A DNA stretch of 42,838 bases from an uncultured Alphaproteobacteria bacterium (GTDB lineage: Bacteria > Pseudomonadota > Alphaproteobacteria > MPNO01 > UBA830), in contig CAJWSW010000019.1 in assembly GCA_913046035.1 (NCBI GenBank), forward strand, positions 1-42,838, written 5' to 3'. Of this stretch, positions 1 to 9,169 are shown piece after piece; within the stretch, counting starts at the first letter, position 1, and each line of letters opens with the position of its first letter. The notes under the pieces are model-generated. The model searched no databases, was not told the origin of the DNA, and saw nothing but the letters and a program-made list of their open reading frames with translations. Both the position numbers and the translations under genes were made by a program.

Positions 1-2
1 AA

Positions 3-2825
3 GAACACAACTTAAAAAATGTTTCTCTAGAAATTCCAAAAGAGAAATTAGTTGTAATAACTGGCCTATCTGGATCAGGAAAATCTTCTCTAGCATTTGA
101 CACGATTTACGCTGAAGGACAGCGACGATACGTTGAGTCACTTAGCGCCTATGCTCGTCAGTTCCTCGACCAGATGAGCAAGCCAGATGTTGATGCCATC
201 GAGGGATTGTCGCCAGCGATTGCGATTGAGCAGAAAACAACCTCCCAAAACCCAAGATCTACCGTCGCGACAGTGACCGAAGTCTATGACTATCTGCGTT
301 TGCTCTACGCCCGTGTCGGCCGTCCTGCCTGCCCGGGGTGTGGCAAACCAGTGTCCCGACAAACCGCAGAACAAATGATCGATCGTCTTATGCTCAAGAC
401 GGAAGGAACCCGACTCGTATTGATGGCGCCTTTGGTCAGAGGCCGCAAAGGCGAGTATCGGAAAGAGTTCGCGGAATTACAAAAAAAGGGTTTTACCCGG
501 GTTCGCATTGACGGTGAACTGTACGATATTGAGGATCTCCCAACGCTCGACAAGAATTTAAAACACGATATCGAAGTTGTAGTCGACAGGATTGTTGTGC
601 GGCCCGATATGGGCAATCGCGTGGCGGATTCCCTTGAAACGGCGCTTGGGCTCACTGATGGTTTAGCGATAGCGGAAGATGCGGATACCGAAGAGAGAAC
701 TATGTTTTCTGCTAGGTTTGCTTGCCCGGTCTCTGGTTTCACGATTGACGAGATTGAGCCGCGTCTGTTCTCTTTTAACAATCCTCATGGTGCTTGCCCC
801 GCTTGCGATGGTCTCGGGACGAAACTGTATTTCGATCCAGCCCTTGTTGTTCCCGACAGCAATAAAACTCTTAAAGAGGGCGCAATTGCGCCTTGGGCGG
901 GTTCTTCGTCGAGCTACTACCTCCAGACGCTGGAGTCCCTGGCGCGAGTTTACAAATTTTCCATGAATGCCCCTTTCCACGAGCTCCCCAGGAAGGTGAA
1001 AAAAATCATTTTAGAAGGGTCTGGAGCAAAATCAGTCAAAATGATCTACGCTGATGAAAAAAGATCTTACACGATTGACCGACCTTTTGAGGGTGTCATG
1101 CCAAATATGGAGCGTCGCTATAGAGAGACGGACTCATCGTGGATACGGGAAGAACTCTCGAAATACCAGACAGTTTCAGAGTGCGAGGTGTGTGATGGCG
1201 CACGCCTAAAGCCGGAAGCATTAGCGGTTAAGATAGATGGAAAACACATTAGCGAGCTCACAGATTATTCTATCGGGGAAGCTGGCACCTGGTTTGCTCA
1301 AATTGCGGGAAGGCTTACCGAAAAACAAAATGAGATTGCCGCCGGAATTCTCAAGGAAATCAACGAACGACTAGGTTTCCTGAATAATGTTGGGCTGGAT
1401 TACCTCACACTATCGCGTACATCGGGTACCTTATCGGGCGGCGAAAGCCAGCGTATTCGTCTTGCTTCGCAGATTGGCTCCGGCCTCACCGGCGTACTGT
1501 ACGTTCTTGATGAGCCGTCAATCGGGCTACATCAACGCGATAATGAGCGTCTCCTGGAGACTTTGCGCCACCTGCGAGATATCGGTAATACGGTAATCGT
1601 CGTCGAACATGATGAAGACGCTATTCGCAGCGCAGATTACCTAATCGATCTTGGCATTGGCGCCGGCGTGCACGGTGGCAACATTATCGCTTCAGGAAAG
1701 CCGGCATCGGTTATGCGTTCTAAAAAAAGTTTAACCGCCAGCTACCTTCGTGGGGATGAAAAGATTGAGGTTCCAGCTGTACGAAGGAAAACCGACAAAA
1801 AACGAATGCTGGAAATCATCGGTGCAAATGCGAACAATCTTAAAAATTTAAGCACAGATATCCCTCTCGGTGTGTTGACCTGCGTGACCGGAGTGTCAGG
1901 GGGCGGAAAATCCAGCCTGATTATTGAAACCCTGTATAAGGCTATGGCAAGGCGGATCAATAACTCTCGAGTTATTCCCGGTGGTTATTCGGAAATAAAG
2001 GGGCTTGAGCTAGTAGACAAAGTAGTTGATATCAATCAATCACCAATCGGACGCACACCGCGCTCGAACCCCGCCACATATACGGGAGCTTTTACTCCAA
2101 TCCGGGATTGGTTTGCGGGTTTGCCGGAATCAAAGGCCCGGGGTTACAAGGCTGGGCGATTTTCTTTCAACGTAAAAGGTGGACGTTGTGAGGCCTGTCA
2201 GGGTGACGGTGTTATTAAAATCGAGATGCACTTTCTTGCCGACGTCTATGTTCAATGCGATGTCTGCAAAGGGAAGCGGTATAACCGGGAAACGCTTGAG
2301 GTATTATTTAGAAATAAATCAATAGCAGATGTTCTTGATATGACTGTTGAGGAGGGAGTGGACTTTTTTTCCGCCGTTCCAGCCATCAGAGATAAGCTTG
2401 AAATGCTTAATATGGTAGGACTGGGCTATGTAAAAATAGGTCAATCGGCAACTACCTTATCCGGAGGCGAGGCGCAGAGAGTGAAGCTTTCAAAAGAGCT
2501 CTCACGTAGAGCGACCGGTAAAACTGTCTATATACTTGATGAACCGACGACTGGCCTTCATTTCGATGACATCCGGAAATTGTTAGAAGTGTTGCAGGCA
2601 CTGGTTGATCAGGGAAACACCGTGATTGTCATCGAGCACAATCTAGATGTAATCAAAACTGCAGATTGGGTTATTGACCTTGGTCCAGAAGGCGGCGACG
2701 GTGGCGGACAAATTGTCGCCGCCGGAACCCCAGAGGAGGTTGCTGTAGTTGCTGAAAGCCATACGGGGCGTTTCCTTGTCAACCAACTTGACGTTTCGTC
2801 GGATGAAAAGAGAAGATCGGCGTGA
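3..2825 (+). CDS. uvrA: UvrABC excinuclease subunit A (5' end missing)
   Basis: DNA-damage recognition ATPase of nucleotide excision repair; it loads UvrB at lesions in the cytoplasm. The reading frame is open from the window edge, and the first visible residues ([12 protein letters not shown]) already match the UvrA start region, so only about 20 residues are lost. Visible motifs: first Walker [10 protein letters not shown] just inside the window, first ABC signature [14 protein letters not shown], second Walker [10 protein letters not shown], second signature [15 protein letters not shown], and two Walker B segments reading YVLDEP and [13 protein letters not shown] cysteine pair lies near the N-terminus, and the C-terminal zinc finger is CEACQGDG paired with CDVCKGKRY. 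The protein is complete at its C-terminus (TGA at 2823). Followed by 149 bp without a gene. Very secure call. Confidence 0.97.
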   Translation, partial: EHNLKNVSLEIPKEKLVVITGLSGSGKSSLAFDTIYAEGQRRYVESLSAYARQFLDQMSKPDVDAIEGLSPAIAIEQKTTSQNPRSTVATVTEVYDYLRLLYARVGRPACPGCGKPVSRQTAEQMIDRLMLKTEGTRLVLMAPLVRGRKGEYRKEFAELQKKGFTRVRIDGELYDIEDLPTLDKNLKHDIEVVVDRIVVRPDMGNRVADSLETALGLTDGLAIAEDADTEERTMFSARFACPVSGFTIDEIEPRLFSFNNPHGACPACDGLGTKLYFDPALVVPDSNKTLKEGAIAPWAGSSSSYYLQTLESLARVYKFSMNAPFHELPRKVKKIILEGSGAKSVKMIYADEKRSYTIDRPFEGVMPNMERRYRETDSSWIREELSKYQTVSECEVCDGARLKPEALAVKIDGKHISELTDYSIGEAGTWFAQIAGRLTEKQNEIAAGILKEINERLGFLNNVGLDYLTLSRTSGTLSGGESQRIRLASQIGSGLTGVLYVLDEPSIGLHQRDNERLLETLRHLRDIGNTVIVVEHDEDAIRSADYLIDLGIGAGVHGGNIIASGKPASVMRSKKSLTASYLRGDEKIEVPAVRRKTDKKRMLEIIGANANNLKNLSTDIPLGVLTCVTGVSGGGKSSLIIETLYKAMARRINNSRVIPGGYSEIKGLELVDKVVDINQSPIGRTPRSNPATYTGAFTPIRDWFAGLPESKARGYKAGRFSFNVKGGRCEACQGDGVIKIEMHFLADVYVQCDVCKGKRYNRETLEVLFRNKSIADVLDMTVEEGVDFFSAVPAIRDKLEMLNMVGLGYVKIGQSATTLSGGEAQRVKLSKELSRRATGKTVYILDEPTTGLHFDDIRKLLEVLQALVDQGNTVIVIEHNLDVIKTADWVIDLGPEGGDGGGQIVAAGTPEEVAVVAESHTGRFLVNQLDVSSDEKRRSA

Positions 2826-2974
2826 GAAACGTCTCAAGATTTTTATTTACAGGTTCGAATAAGAAACTCTCGAAGCGTCTGATGCTCTTTATAGCAGATC
2901 AGATTTACATCAGCCTCAACCGCCGCCGAATTATAATGCAATTTCCATTCTTTAATTTTGAAGTGGCGCCTTAA

Positions 2975-3673
2975 TTGCAAAAATCACCAAAGATACAGGG
3001 TACACAGCTCTCCAAGGAAGATTTTCTAAACGGCCGTCATGATGACATGATCGTAGAGGCAGGCCTTGAAAACTTTATGCGAAGAAGGCCTGCGGAGGAA
3101 AGGCTAGAAAGGCGCGACGAAATGCTAGCTGAAGTCCCCGACGATACAACAATCTGGGTGTTTGGCTATGGCTCACTTATTTGGAACCCAGCCTTCGAAT
3201 ACGATGAAATGCGCATCGGAACACTGTTTGGTTACCATAGGAGGTTCTGTTTTTGGTCAAAAATCGGGCGTGGATCACCAGAGGCACCCGGGATGATGCT
3301 TGCACTCGATCGCGGCGGCTCATGTAATGGGATTGTTCTTGGCGTGAGGCGCGAACGGGCGGAGGATGAACTCGCAAGTGTTTTCATGCGGGAGTTGATC
3401 GGAGAAACATACCACGCAAAATGGGGCAAAGTGAGGACACCAAAGGGCACCGTTAATGCGATTACGTTCATTGCTAATCACTCGGCTGATCAATACGCCG
3501 GCCGTCGTCCGCTTGAAGAGATTGCCCGGTTCATTGCCCAGGGCCATGGCCACTTAGGGCCCTGCAAGGATTATTTATTCAATACAACGGAACACCTAGA
3601 GGGGCTTGGCATAAAAGACCCAATGATGTGTCGTCTATGCGAGCTTGTTGATCAGGAACTATCCGAAAAATGA
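2975..3673 (+). CDS. chaC: ChaC-family gamma-glutamylcyclotransferase
   Basis: Likely cleaves glutathione to 5-oxoproline and Cys-Gly in the cytoplasm. The product has 232 residues. The family signature FGYGSLIW lies at residues 63–70 and the expected catalytic glutamate is E140 in [10 protein letters not shown]. The N-terminal stretch LSKEDFLNG (about residues 13–20) also resembles ChaC proteins. Start: a TTG at 2975 is chosen because an in-frame TAA lies directly before it (2972–2974) and the conserved N-terminus begins before any ATG. The stop overlaps the trmFO start as ATGA (3670–3673), so the two are probably co-translated. Function is inferred from the family; substrate preference cannot be read from the sequence. 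Confidence 0.88.
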   Translation: MQKSPKIQGTQLSKEDFLNGRHDDMIVEAGLENFMRRRPAEERLERRDEMLAEVPDDTTIWVFGYGSLIWNPAFEYDEMRIGTLFGYHRRFCFWSKIGRGSPEAPGMMLALDRGGSCNGIVLGVRRERAEDELASVFMRELIGETYHAKWGKVRTPKGTVNAITFIANHSADQYAGRRPLEEIARFIAQGHGHLGPCKDYLFNTTEHLEGLGIKDPMMCRLCELVDQELSEK

Positions 3674-5019
3674 AATATTCTGCGGTTCATATCATTGGCG
3701 GCGGTCTCGCAGGTACAGAAGCAGCTTGGCAAATTTCTAGAAGAGGCGTTCCGGTATATCTTCATGAAATGAGACCCAAAAGGCCAACCGACGCACATCA
3801 GACAGACGCACTCGCAGAATTGGTCTGTTCTAATTCGTTCCGGTCGGATGATGCCGAATACAATGCCGTCGGACTGCTTCACGAGGAAATGCGCCGCTGC
3901 GGCTCTTTAATTATTTCTACGGCGGATCGCCACAAAGTTCCGGCCGGAGGAGCATTAGCTGTTGACCGAGATGCGTTTTCAAGTGCTGTTACAAAAGCGC
4001 TTAGCACTCAAGAACTCGTGACTGTGCAGCGAGGTGAAATCAACGGTTTACCCCCTGACAACTGGGCTAACGTTATAGTAGCTACCGGCCCCCTTACATC
4101 TGCCGGCCTATCTACAGCGATAGGCAACCTTACTGGGGAAGACTCACTCGCCTTCTTTGATGCCATAGCACCTGTTGTTTACACGGATACGATTGACTTC
4201 GAAAAGGCTTGGTACCAATCCCGTTACGATAAACCAGGGCCTGGAGGTACCGGTAAAGATTATATCAATTGCCCAATGAACCGTGATGAATATTCTAGAT
4301 TTCTTAGAGCTCTCCTCGATGGAGAGAAGACAGAGTTTAAAAAATGGGAGGCGGATACGCCCTACTTTGAGGGCTGCCTCCCAATAGAGGTCATGGCATC
4401 ACGCGGGGATAACACCTTGCGTTATGGACCCATGAAACCGATCGGGCTCACCAACCCCCGCAGCGCAGAAAAACCCTTTGCCGTGGTGCAACTACGTCAG
4501 GATAATAAACATGCAACGCTTTACAATATCGTAGGTTTTCAGACCAAGTTAAAATATAGCGAACAGACCCGCGTCTTCCGAATGATCCCTGGCCTTGAAA
4601 ACGCATCCTTTGCTCGACTTGGCGGAATTCATCGAAATATCTTCCTAAATTCGCCACGCCTACTTGACAACGAGTTGCGGCTTAATGCGATGCCGAGGTT
4701 GCGCTTCGCGGGTCAAATCACAGGAGTGGAGGGGTATGTAGAAAGCGCAGCAATAGGTCTTTTAGCTGGACACATGGCCGCCGCCGATGCGCTGGGCGAA
4801 CCATTTAATAGGCCGCCCGCGACAACTGCGTTGGGCGCCCTCCTCGATCACATAACTGCTGGTGCGGTTAGAGAAACTTTCCAGCCCATGAATGTTAACT
4901 TCGGACTGTTTCCACCGTTAGAGCGGAGGATTAAGGGGCGCGAACGGAAAAAAGCTTATTCAAGACGAGCTCTTGAGGATCTTCAGCGGTGGAAGAATTG
5001 TTCATTTGCCGCCGAATAA
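3670..5019 (+). CDS. trmFO: Methylenetetrahydrofolate–tRNA-(uracil-54-C5)-methyltransferase
   Basis: FAD- and folate-dependent enzyme that makes m5U54 in the tRNA T-loop, the folate-using alternative to TrmA. The product has 449 residues, normal for the family. The FAD-binding motif [11 protein letters not shown] is at residues 10–20. C53 (in ELVCSNS) and C236 (in GCLPIEVMA) match the two cysteines linked to catalysis in characterised TrmFO proteins. The C-terminal FAD segment reads [19 protein letters not shown]. It overlaps chaC by 4 bp. Its stop codon (5017–5019) directly abuts the stop codon of the convergent reverse gene, leaving no room for a separate terminator. Confidence 0.95.
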   Translation: MKYSAVHIIGGGLAGTEAAWQISRRGVPVYLHEMRPKRPTDAHQTDALAELVCSNSFRSDDAEYNAVGLLHEEMRRCGSLIISTADRHKVPAGGALAVDRDAFSSAVTKALSTQELVTVQRGEINGLPPDNWANVIVATGPLTSAGLSTAIGNLTGEDSLAFFDAIAPVVYTDTIDFEKAWYQSRYDKPGPGGTGKDYINCPMNRDEYSRFLRALLDGEKTEFKKWEADTPYFEGCLPIEVMASRGDNTLRYGPMKPIGLTNPRSAEKPFAVVQLRQDNKHATLYNIVGFQTKLKYSEQTRVFRMIPGLENASFARLGGIHRNIFLNSPRLLDNELRLNAMPRLRFAGQITGVEGYVESAAIGLLAGHMAAADALGEPFNRPPATTALGALLDHITAGAVRETFQPMNVNFGLFPPLERRIKGRERKKAYSRRALEDLQRWKNCSFAAE

Positions 5020-5853
5020 TTAAATCATACCCCTAAAAATCGCTTGGAGAATACGCAATTGGCTCACGCTGCGATATCCCTCGAGGCCCGTCGCATAAAC
5101 GTCGTTCTTCGCCCTTGACAACCGCTTTAAGTAGGCATCTGCGTTCACTATATAAGCGGTTGCAGGCCGAATTTTTCTAGCAAGCTTTCTTGTTACCGCA
5201 AGTTTATCCCTCAGAAATTTCGCCACTTCTCCAACGGCCGGCGAGATGTCAATGCTTGAACCCTCGTATGACAATATCGACGAGGTTATACCCGCTCTAC
5301 TAAGCACATCCTTTGGGAGATAGATCCGGTTTTGTGACAGATGGAATGGGATTGCACGCAGTAACCCCACACCACCCCAAATACTGCCAATTTGCCTGGC
5401 AGACACATCGTAATCGGTGCTACCGCAAATTCGAGAGCCGGCACACACTAACTCGCCGGCAGTTGCAATGGTGTATTCCTCAAATGATTTTATGTCTTCG
5501 GGTGGATCATCGAGCATATCAAATTTCCGTCCGTCAATCATTCGATTAAAAAGGCACTGTGGAAGATCAAACCGATCAATCGCGTTTGCAAGTTCAGATA
5601 CCACAGCATGCTTACGAACGGAGCCTTGATATATATCCGTTATAGTCTCTCGCCACCACTGCAGTCGGATCTCTCCTAGCATGGCATCACTCACCCGTTC
5701 GCGTGCTGAGGCAATTTCTAAATTAAACGCATACAGTGCAAATAAACCCCGTCTAATATTCGCCGGTGCGAAAGTTGCGGCAAAATAACGATCGTAATCG
5801 TGAGCGCGCACGATATTGGCACAATAATCTATATTATTTTGATCAACCATCAC
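5020..5853 (-). CDS. NDUFAF6-type squalene/phytoene synthase-like protein
   Basis: A 277-residue member of the squalene/phytoene synthase fold. The start region (DYCANIVRAHDYDRYFAATFAP) and the ALYAFNLEIASARERVSD and QLQWW-like (RLQWWRET) segments match the alphaproteobacterial group related to mitochondrial complex I assembly factor NDUFAF6. The two aspartate-rich DxxxD motifs needed to bind prenyl diphosphates are missing: the first position reads LEIASARE, and the second region (SIWGGVGLLRAIPFHL) also lacks the acidic cluster. A prenyltransferase role is therefore unlikely; a complex I assembly role is an inference by homology. In related genomes this gene often follows the Mth938 gene after secF; here they are separated by a three-gene forward insert. 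Stop abuts that of trmFO. Confidence 0.78.
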   Translation of the reverse strand: MMVDQNNIDYCANIVRAHDYDRYFAATFAPANIRRGLFALYAFNLEIASARERVSDAMLGEIRLQWWRETITDIYQGSVRKHAVVSELANAIDRFDLPQCLFNRMIDGRKFDMLDDPPEDIKSFEEYTIATAGELVCAGSRICGSTDYDVSARQIGSIWGGVGLLRAIPFHLSQNRIYLPKDVLSRAGITSSILSYEGSSIDISPAVGEVAKFLRDKLAVTRKLARKIRPATAYIVNADAYLKRLSRAKNDVYATGLEGYRSVSQLRILQAIFRGMI

Positions 5854-5911
5854 TATGGGACTTTAAGGATGGCGTACCGAGTCGTACAGACGAAAGGCTA
5901 TTATAATTCGA

Positions 5912-6562
5912 ATGTTATTATGCTCTGAGCTACTGAAGGAATCCCTCCGCCAGGCAAGTGGAGAAAAGCTAATTTGTCTTAAACAGCTAGAATGTGCAGC
6001 TCTTGGTGAAGAGAATATATTTGTTGATGGCACTCTTAATGCGTGTATTCAGAGAGTTAAGCAGGCAAATGAAAAGATTTCTTCCCAGGAACGACTCAAA
6101 AGTACTAGCGAGTTGATGACATTAGCACAATTTGGTGGAGGGTCTTTAGGGACTGCGATAGGTGTCTTGTATAATTCAAGCGAAGCCTCCAAAAAGTTAG
6201 AGATGCTTTTTATAGGAAAATTTCTGACCCATATTATCGGACAGCGCGAGACATATTCTTTCCTCTTTCCCGAAAAACTTCTTCGGGCAAAACAAATAGA
6301 ACGAGCGGATATTTCAAAGCTAGCTGCAGAGCCGGTTATCAGGGAACTACTGGGAAGAGCGCATAATACACTCAAACTCTCACAAGCTATGACCTCCAAC
6401 ACCCAACACTCAGAATTACAAACGTTAATAGTACATGAGCTTAAATTATTGGAAAAAAGTATTAAAGTTCTTGGCGCGGTACCCAACATTAATGGACAAA
6501 TAGAACTAGTTTTCTGGGACCGTCTTTTAATTTCTTTAGGCCTTTTACTTAAAAATAGGTGA
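5912..6562 (+). CDS. Hypothetical protein of unknown family
   Basis: A 216-residue protein I do not recognise. It is mostly predicted helical, rich in Leu, Lys, Ser and Glu, with no signal peptide, no membrane segment and no motif I can name. Base composition looks AT-richer than its neighbours, which suggests it was acquired or is under weak constraint. It lies 58 bp from the divergent phytoene-synthase-like gene and 16 bp before the HpnE-like reading frame, so it is probably the first gene of that operon. The position would suit an HpnC or HpnD squalene synthase, but none of the DxxxD or RxYLP-like motifs of those enzymes is present. Coding status rests on the long open frame and operon-like spacing. 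Confidence 0.6.
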   Translation: MLLCSELLKESLRQASGEKLICLKQLECAALGEENIFVDGTLNACIQRVKQANEKISSQERLKSTSELMTLAQFGGGSLGTAIGVLYNSSEASKKLEMLFIGKFLTHIIGQRETYSFLFPEKLLRAKQIERADISKLAAEPVIRELLGRAHNTLKLSQAMTSNTQHSELQTLIVHELKLLEKSIKVLGAVPNINGQIELVFWDRLLISLGLLLKNR

Positions 6563-6578
6563 GGCTCATGAAAACCGC

Positions 6579-7892
6579 ATGTTACCGTCTCCATTTGAGA
6601 TTATATTTATGCCAACCATTCATGTCGTAGGCGCCGGTATATCCGGGCTCTCAGCTGCTATTCGAGCAGCACGCTCAGGGGTCCGCACAATAGTGTATGA
6701 GGCTGCAGGCCATGCCGGTGGCAGGGCGCGATCTTTTTATGACGAAAAACTTGGCTGCATTATAGATAACGGCAACCATTTGTTGCTGGGCGCGAATAAG
6801 TCGACGATGACATATTTGTCTGACATCTGTGCCCAAGATATGGTTAAGGAAATAAGACCGGCGGTATTTCCATTTCTTGATGCCAAAACGGGCGAGTGCT
6901 GGCGAATTCAACCGGGTAGAGCTATTCCGCCGGCGTGGCTCTTCTCCAAATCACGAAGAGTTCCAAATACCCGGACCATTGAATACCTTAATCAGGCAAA
7001 TAGATTACGTACGTCGGGAAAGCTTGATACCGTCGCCCATGCAGTGGGCACTGCTTCTCCGCTTTTTGAAAAACTTTGGCAACCGCTTTCCAAGGCCGCA
7101 CTTAATACCGATGCGTTTGAAGCTTCGGCGCAGCTTATGTGGCATGTGGTTCGTGAGACATTCCTGAAAGGCGAGAAAGCATGCCGGCCGTGGTATTTTC
7201 ATAAAGGCCTAGACGCCGCGTTAGTTCGACCGGCAGTGAGTTCATTGCTTAGGCAGGGGGGCGAAATGCACTTTAAAACCCGACTTCGGTCCATGGATAC
7301 CCAATTCCATCGTGTCACGGGATTGTCTTTCTCCGAGGGTACTGTCTCGATTGACAGCGATGATGCTGTTATTCTTGCCCTGCCGCCGGAGGCTTGTACC
7401 CAAATCTGGCCGGTAGCCGGCGCCCCCTCAGAATCGAAGACTATCTTGAATGTTCACTTTCGGCTTGATAACCCCATCAAATTACCATGGAACCTGCCGT
7501 TTATTGGATTGATTAATACGGAAGCGCAATGGATTTTTGTAAGAGATAACATAGTATCATTGACAGTAAGTGCAGCGAATAATCTTGCAAACCGCCCAAA
7601 TCAGGAGATAGCAAGCAAGTTGTGGAGAGAAGTAGGTATGGCGATTCAAAATGTGCCGGCAGGTCTCCCGCTATGGCGAATTATCAAAGAACGGCGCGGG
7701 ACATTTGCGCAAACCCCGGCCCAGACGAATGATCGGGCCACTGCATCAACGAGCTTAAGCAATTTATTTTTAGCGGGCGATTGGACAAATACCGGTATGC
7801 CGGCAACAATTGATGGTAGCGTCACCTCAGGCTTTATAGCGTCCGACAAAGCGCGAGCCGCTATTCAAAGCGGTATGCGCGGTGTCTCCTGA
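6579..7892 (+). CDS. hpnE: HpnE-like FAD-dependent amine oxidase (hydroxysqualene dehydroxylase)
   Basis: FAD flavoprotein of the amine-oxidase family. HpnE removes the hydroxyl group from hydroxysqualene in the bacterial HpnCDE route to squalene. The N-terminal dinucleotide motif reads HVVGAGISGLSAA and is followed by YEAAGHAGGRARS; the HpnE-typical IDNGNHLLLGAN comes next. The C-terminal FAD motif is LFLAGDWTNTGMPATIDGSVTSG, here given in parts: LFLAGDWTN then TGMPATIDG. The product has up to 437 residues. The conserved N-terminus begins at a second ATG (6609), which may be the true start; a GAGG lies about 14 bp before the first ATG. No HpnC or HpnD is in the window, so partner enzymes must lie elsewhere or the substrate differs. 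Related carotenoid desaturases are the main alternative. Confidence 0.8.
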   Translation: MLPSPFEIIFMPTIHVVGAGISGLSAAIRAARSGVRTIVYEAAGHAGGRARSFYDEKLGCIIDNGNHLLLGANKSTMTYLSDICAQDMVKEIRPAVFPFLDAKTGECWRIQPGRAIPPAWLFSKSRRVPNTRTIEYLNQANRLRTSGKLDTVAHAVGTASPLFEKLWQPLSKAALNTDAFEASAQLMWHVVRETFLKGEKACRPWYFHKGLDAALVRPAVSSLLRQGGEMHFKTRLRSMDTQFHRVTGLSFSEGTVSIDSDDAVILALPPEACTQIWPVAGAPSESKTILNVHFRLDNPIKLPWNLPFIGLINTEAQWIFVRDNIVSLTVSAANNLANRPNQEIASKLWREVGMAIQNVPAGLPLWRIIKERRGTFAQTPAQTNDRATASTSLSNLFLAGDWTNTGMPATIDGSVTSGFIASDKARAAIQSGMRGVS

Positions 7893-8045
7893 ACAGTATT
7901 TACGATTCGCGGCCTAATTTTGAGATCTACTTTCTGCCAATATTTCTTTTCTTAATCTATTGTTTTTATTATTTTTTTTGATATTTTTTCGTTTAATACA
8001 CACAAATATTTGATCACTTCTGTGTGCGTTGAACCGCTGAATCAT

Positions 8046-8064
8046 TCCCGTTAGCATCACGGGA
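8046..8064 (+). promoter_or_regulatory. Small hairpin ahead of the membrane-protein gene
   Basis: Six-base arms (TCCCGT and ACGGGA) flank a seven-base loop, ending about 25 bp before the preferred ATG at 8089. It could form in the mRNA leader and affect translation. This is seen in the sequence only; no known riboswitch or thermometer class is recognised. Confidence 0.3.
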
Positions 8065-8088
8065 GTTTGATAAATGAGGGACTTGATG

Positions 8089-8694
8089 ATGGCTAGTATA
8101 CTATCCGACCTTAAAAATACGATTATTGCCGGCATAGTCCTGGCAGTTGTGCTTGTGATTATTCTTATGGGGCTGCCTGACGCAGTAGCCCTCAGTGATA
8201 AGGAATGGTGGCGTTTCTTCTTCCGTTATCTGCATGTCCTGAGTGGTATTATGTGGATTGGTATTCTCTGGTATTTCAACTTTGTCCAAATACCGAATAT
8301 GGGCAACATCCCGGATGAGCAGAAGCCGGCAATTACCGGTGTAATAGCGCCCGCCGCATTATTCTGGTTTCGCTGGGGCGCGATGGCCACTCTTATTACG
8401 GGGCTCATTTTAGCCTGGTTGAATGGCTACTTGGCAGATGCAATTGCCATTGGACTAACCGACGGCGTTCCAAAACACACAGCCATAGGCATAGGTATGT
8501 GGCTAGCTACAATAATGTTCTTCAATGTTTGGGTTATTATTTGGCCGAACCAAAAGAAAGCCCTCGGTATTGTGCAAGTTGAAGCAGATGAAAAAGCAAA
8601 AGCAGGCCGGACTGCAATGCTCTTTTCGAGGACAAATACACTGCTCTCGATCCCGATGCTTTATGCGATGGTAGCGGCTCAGAACCTCTACTAG
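8089..8694 (+). CDS. Urate-oxidase-N-type (PuuD-like) integral membrane protein
   Basis: A 201-residue membrane protein with about five hydrophobic segments (roughly residues 11–28, 43–62, 87–110, 131–152 and 183–198). The segment around H49 (HVLSGIMWIGILWYFNF) resembles the N-terminal membrane domain of urate hydroxylase PuuD and related 'urate oxidase N-terminal' proteins. PuuD also carries a C-terminal cytochrome c domain with a CxxCH motif; this protein has none, so it is a stand-alone membrane domain and urate oxidation should not be assumed. Start: ATGs at 8074, 8086 and 8089 are possible; the GAGGG at 8076–8080 is best spaced for 8089. It is followed 18 bp later by a strong terminator. 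No purine catabolism genes are nearby. Confidence 0.75.
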   Translation: MASILSDLKNTIIAGIVLAVVLVIILMGLPDAVALSDKEWWRFFFRYLHVLSGIMWIGILWYFNFVQIPNMGNIPDEQKPAITGVIAPAALFWFRWGAMATLITGLILAWLNGYLADAIAIGLTDGVPKHTAIGIGMWLATIMFFNVWVIIWPNQKKALGIVQVEADEKAKAGRTAMLFSRTNTLLSIPMLYAMVAAQNLY

Positions 8695-8712
8695 TCAATA
8701 ACTTGTTTTCAG

Positions 8713-8741
8713 AAAAGGGGGTCATTGGACCCCCTTTTTTT
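8713..8741 (+). terminator. Rho-independent terminator, probably bidirectional
   Basis: GGGGGTC (8717–8723) pairs with GACCCCC (8728–8734) around a four-base loop ATTG, with AAAA before the stem and a run of seven T after it. It ends the forward insert; the A-run gives a U-tract on the other strand as well, so it can also stop reverse transcription past the Mth938 gene at 8787. Confidence 0.9.
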
Positions 8742-8786
8742 GGAGTTTAGAGGATGGAATACAATAAGAATTGCGACACTCTACCT

Positions 8787-9167
8787 TTAATCGACAGCAA
8801 TTAATGCTGCTCCAACCGCCCTATCTTCTGCCACTAAAACGTTGAACGTGCGGCAAGCAGCACCAGTATCCATCCACTCAGACGTTATATTAAGTTCTTT
8901 TAAATAATTCCGGATATCGTCACGAGGAAAACCAATATTGGCGCCGCACCCGATAAGCAATAGCTCGACAGACAAATCCGCCCTTGTGAGCGGTTCAAGG
9001 ATCGTTGGTGTAATGCTTTCGTAGCTTTGAGCGGCCCATTTCATCGTCATATGCGGTAAGATTATAACCGACCCATTAAAGGTTGTACCCGAAACCCGAA
9101 AGATACCATCACCATAAGCCTGGACCAGCTGGCGCCCCGCTGAAGGGACGTTTGTAAGCTTCGTCAT
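8787..9167 (-). CDS. Mth938-domain protein (NDUFAF3-like)
   Basis: A 126-residue soluble protein of the Mth938/DUF498 family, the bacterial relatives of mitochondrial complex I assembly factor NDUFAF3. Family-like segments are GDGIFRVSGTTFNGSVIILP near the N-terminus (residues about 16–35), LLLIGCGAN in the middle, and the C-terminal AACRTFNVLVAEDRAVGAALI. It starts 2 bp after the secF stop, so it is translated from the secDF transcript, the usual alphaproteobacterial arrangement. Role in respiratory complex I assembly is inferred from the mitochondrial relative; the bacterial protein is not well characterised. Confidence 0.85.
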   Translation of the reverse strand: MTKLTNVPSAGRQLVQAYGDGIFRVSGTTFNGSVIILPHMTMKWAAQSYESITPTILEPLTRADLSVELLLIGCGANIGFPRDDIRNYLKELNITSEWMDTGAACRTFNVLVAEDRAVGAALIAVD

Positions 9168-9169
9168 TT

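Noticed and set aside
663-980. Antisense open frame inside uvrA
   Set aside because: It is a shadow of uvrA in another frame, with no ribosome site or family match.
5912-6562. Reading the unknown 216-residue gene as a decayed hpnC or hpnD
   Set aside because: It is a full open frame and contains none of the conserved squalene-synthase motifs, so there is no positive evidence for that origin.
7893-8073. AT-rich run with poly-T as a terminator or origin
   Set aside because: No stable stem precedes the T-runs and no DnaA-box cluster is visible; it is more simply an AT-rich spacer.
8089-8694. Calling the membrane protein a functional urate hydroxylase
   Set aside because: The cytochrome c domain is missing and no purine pathway genes are nearby.
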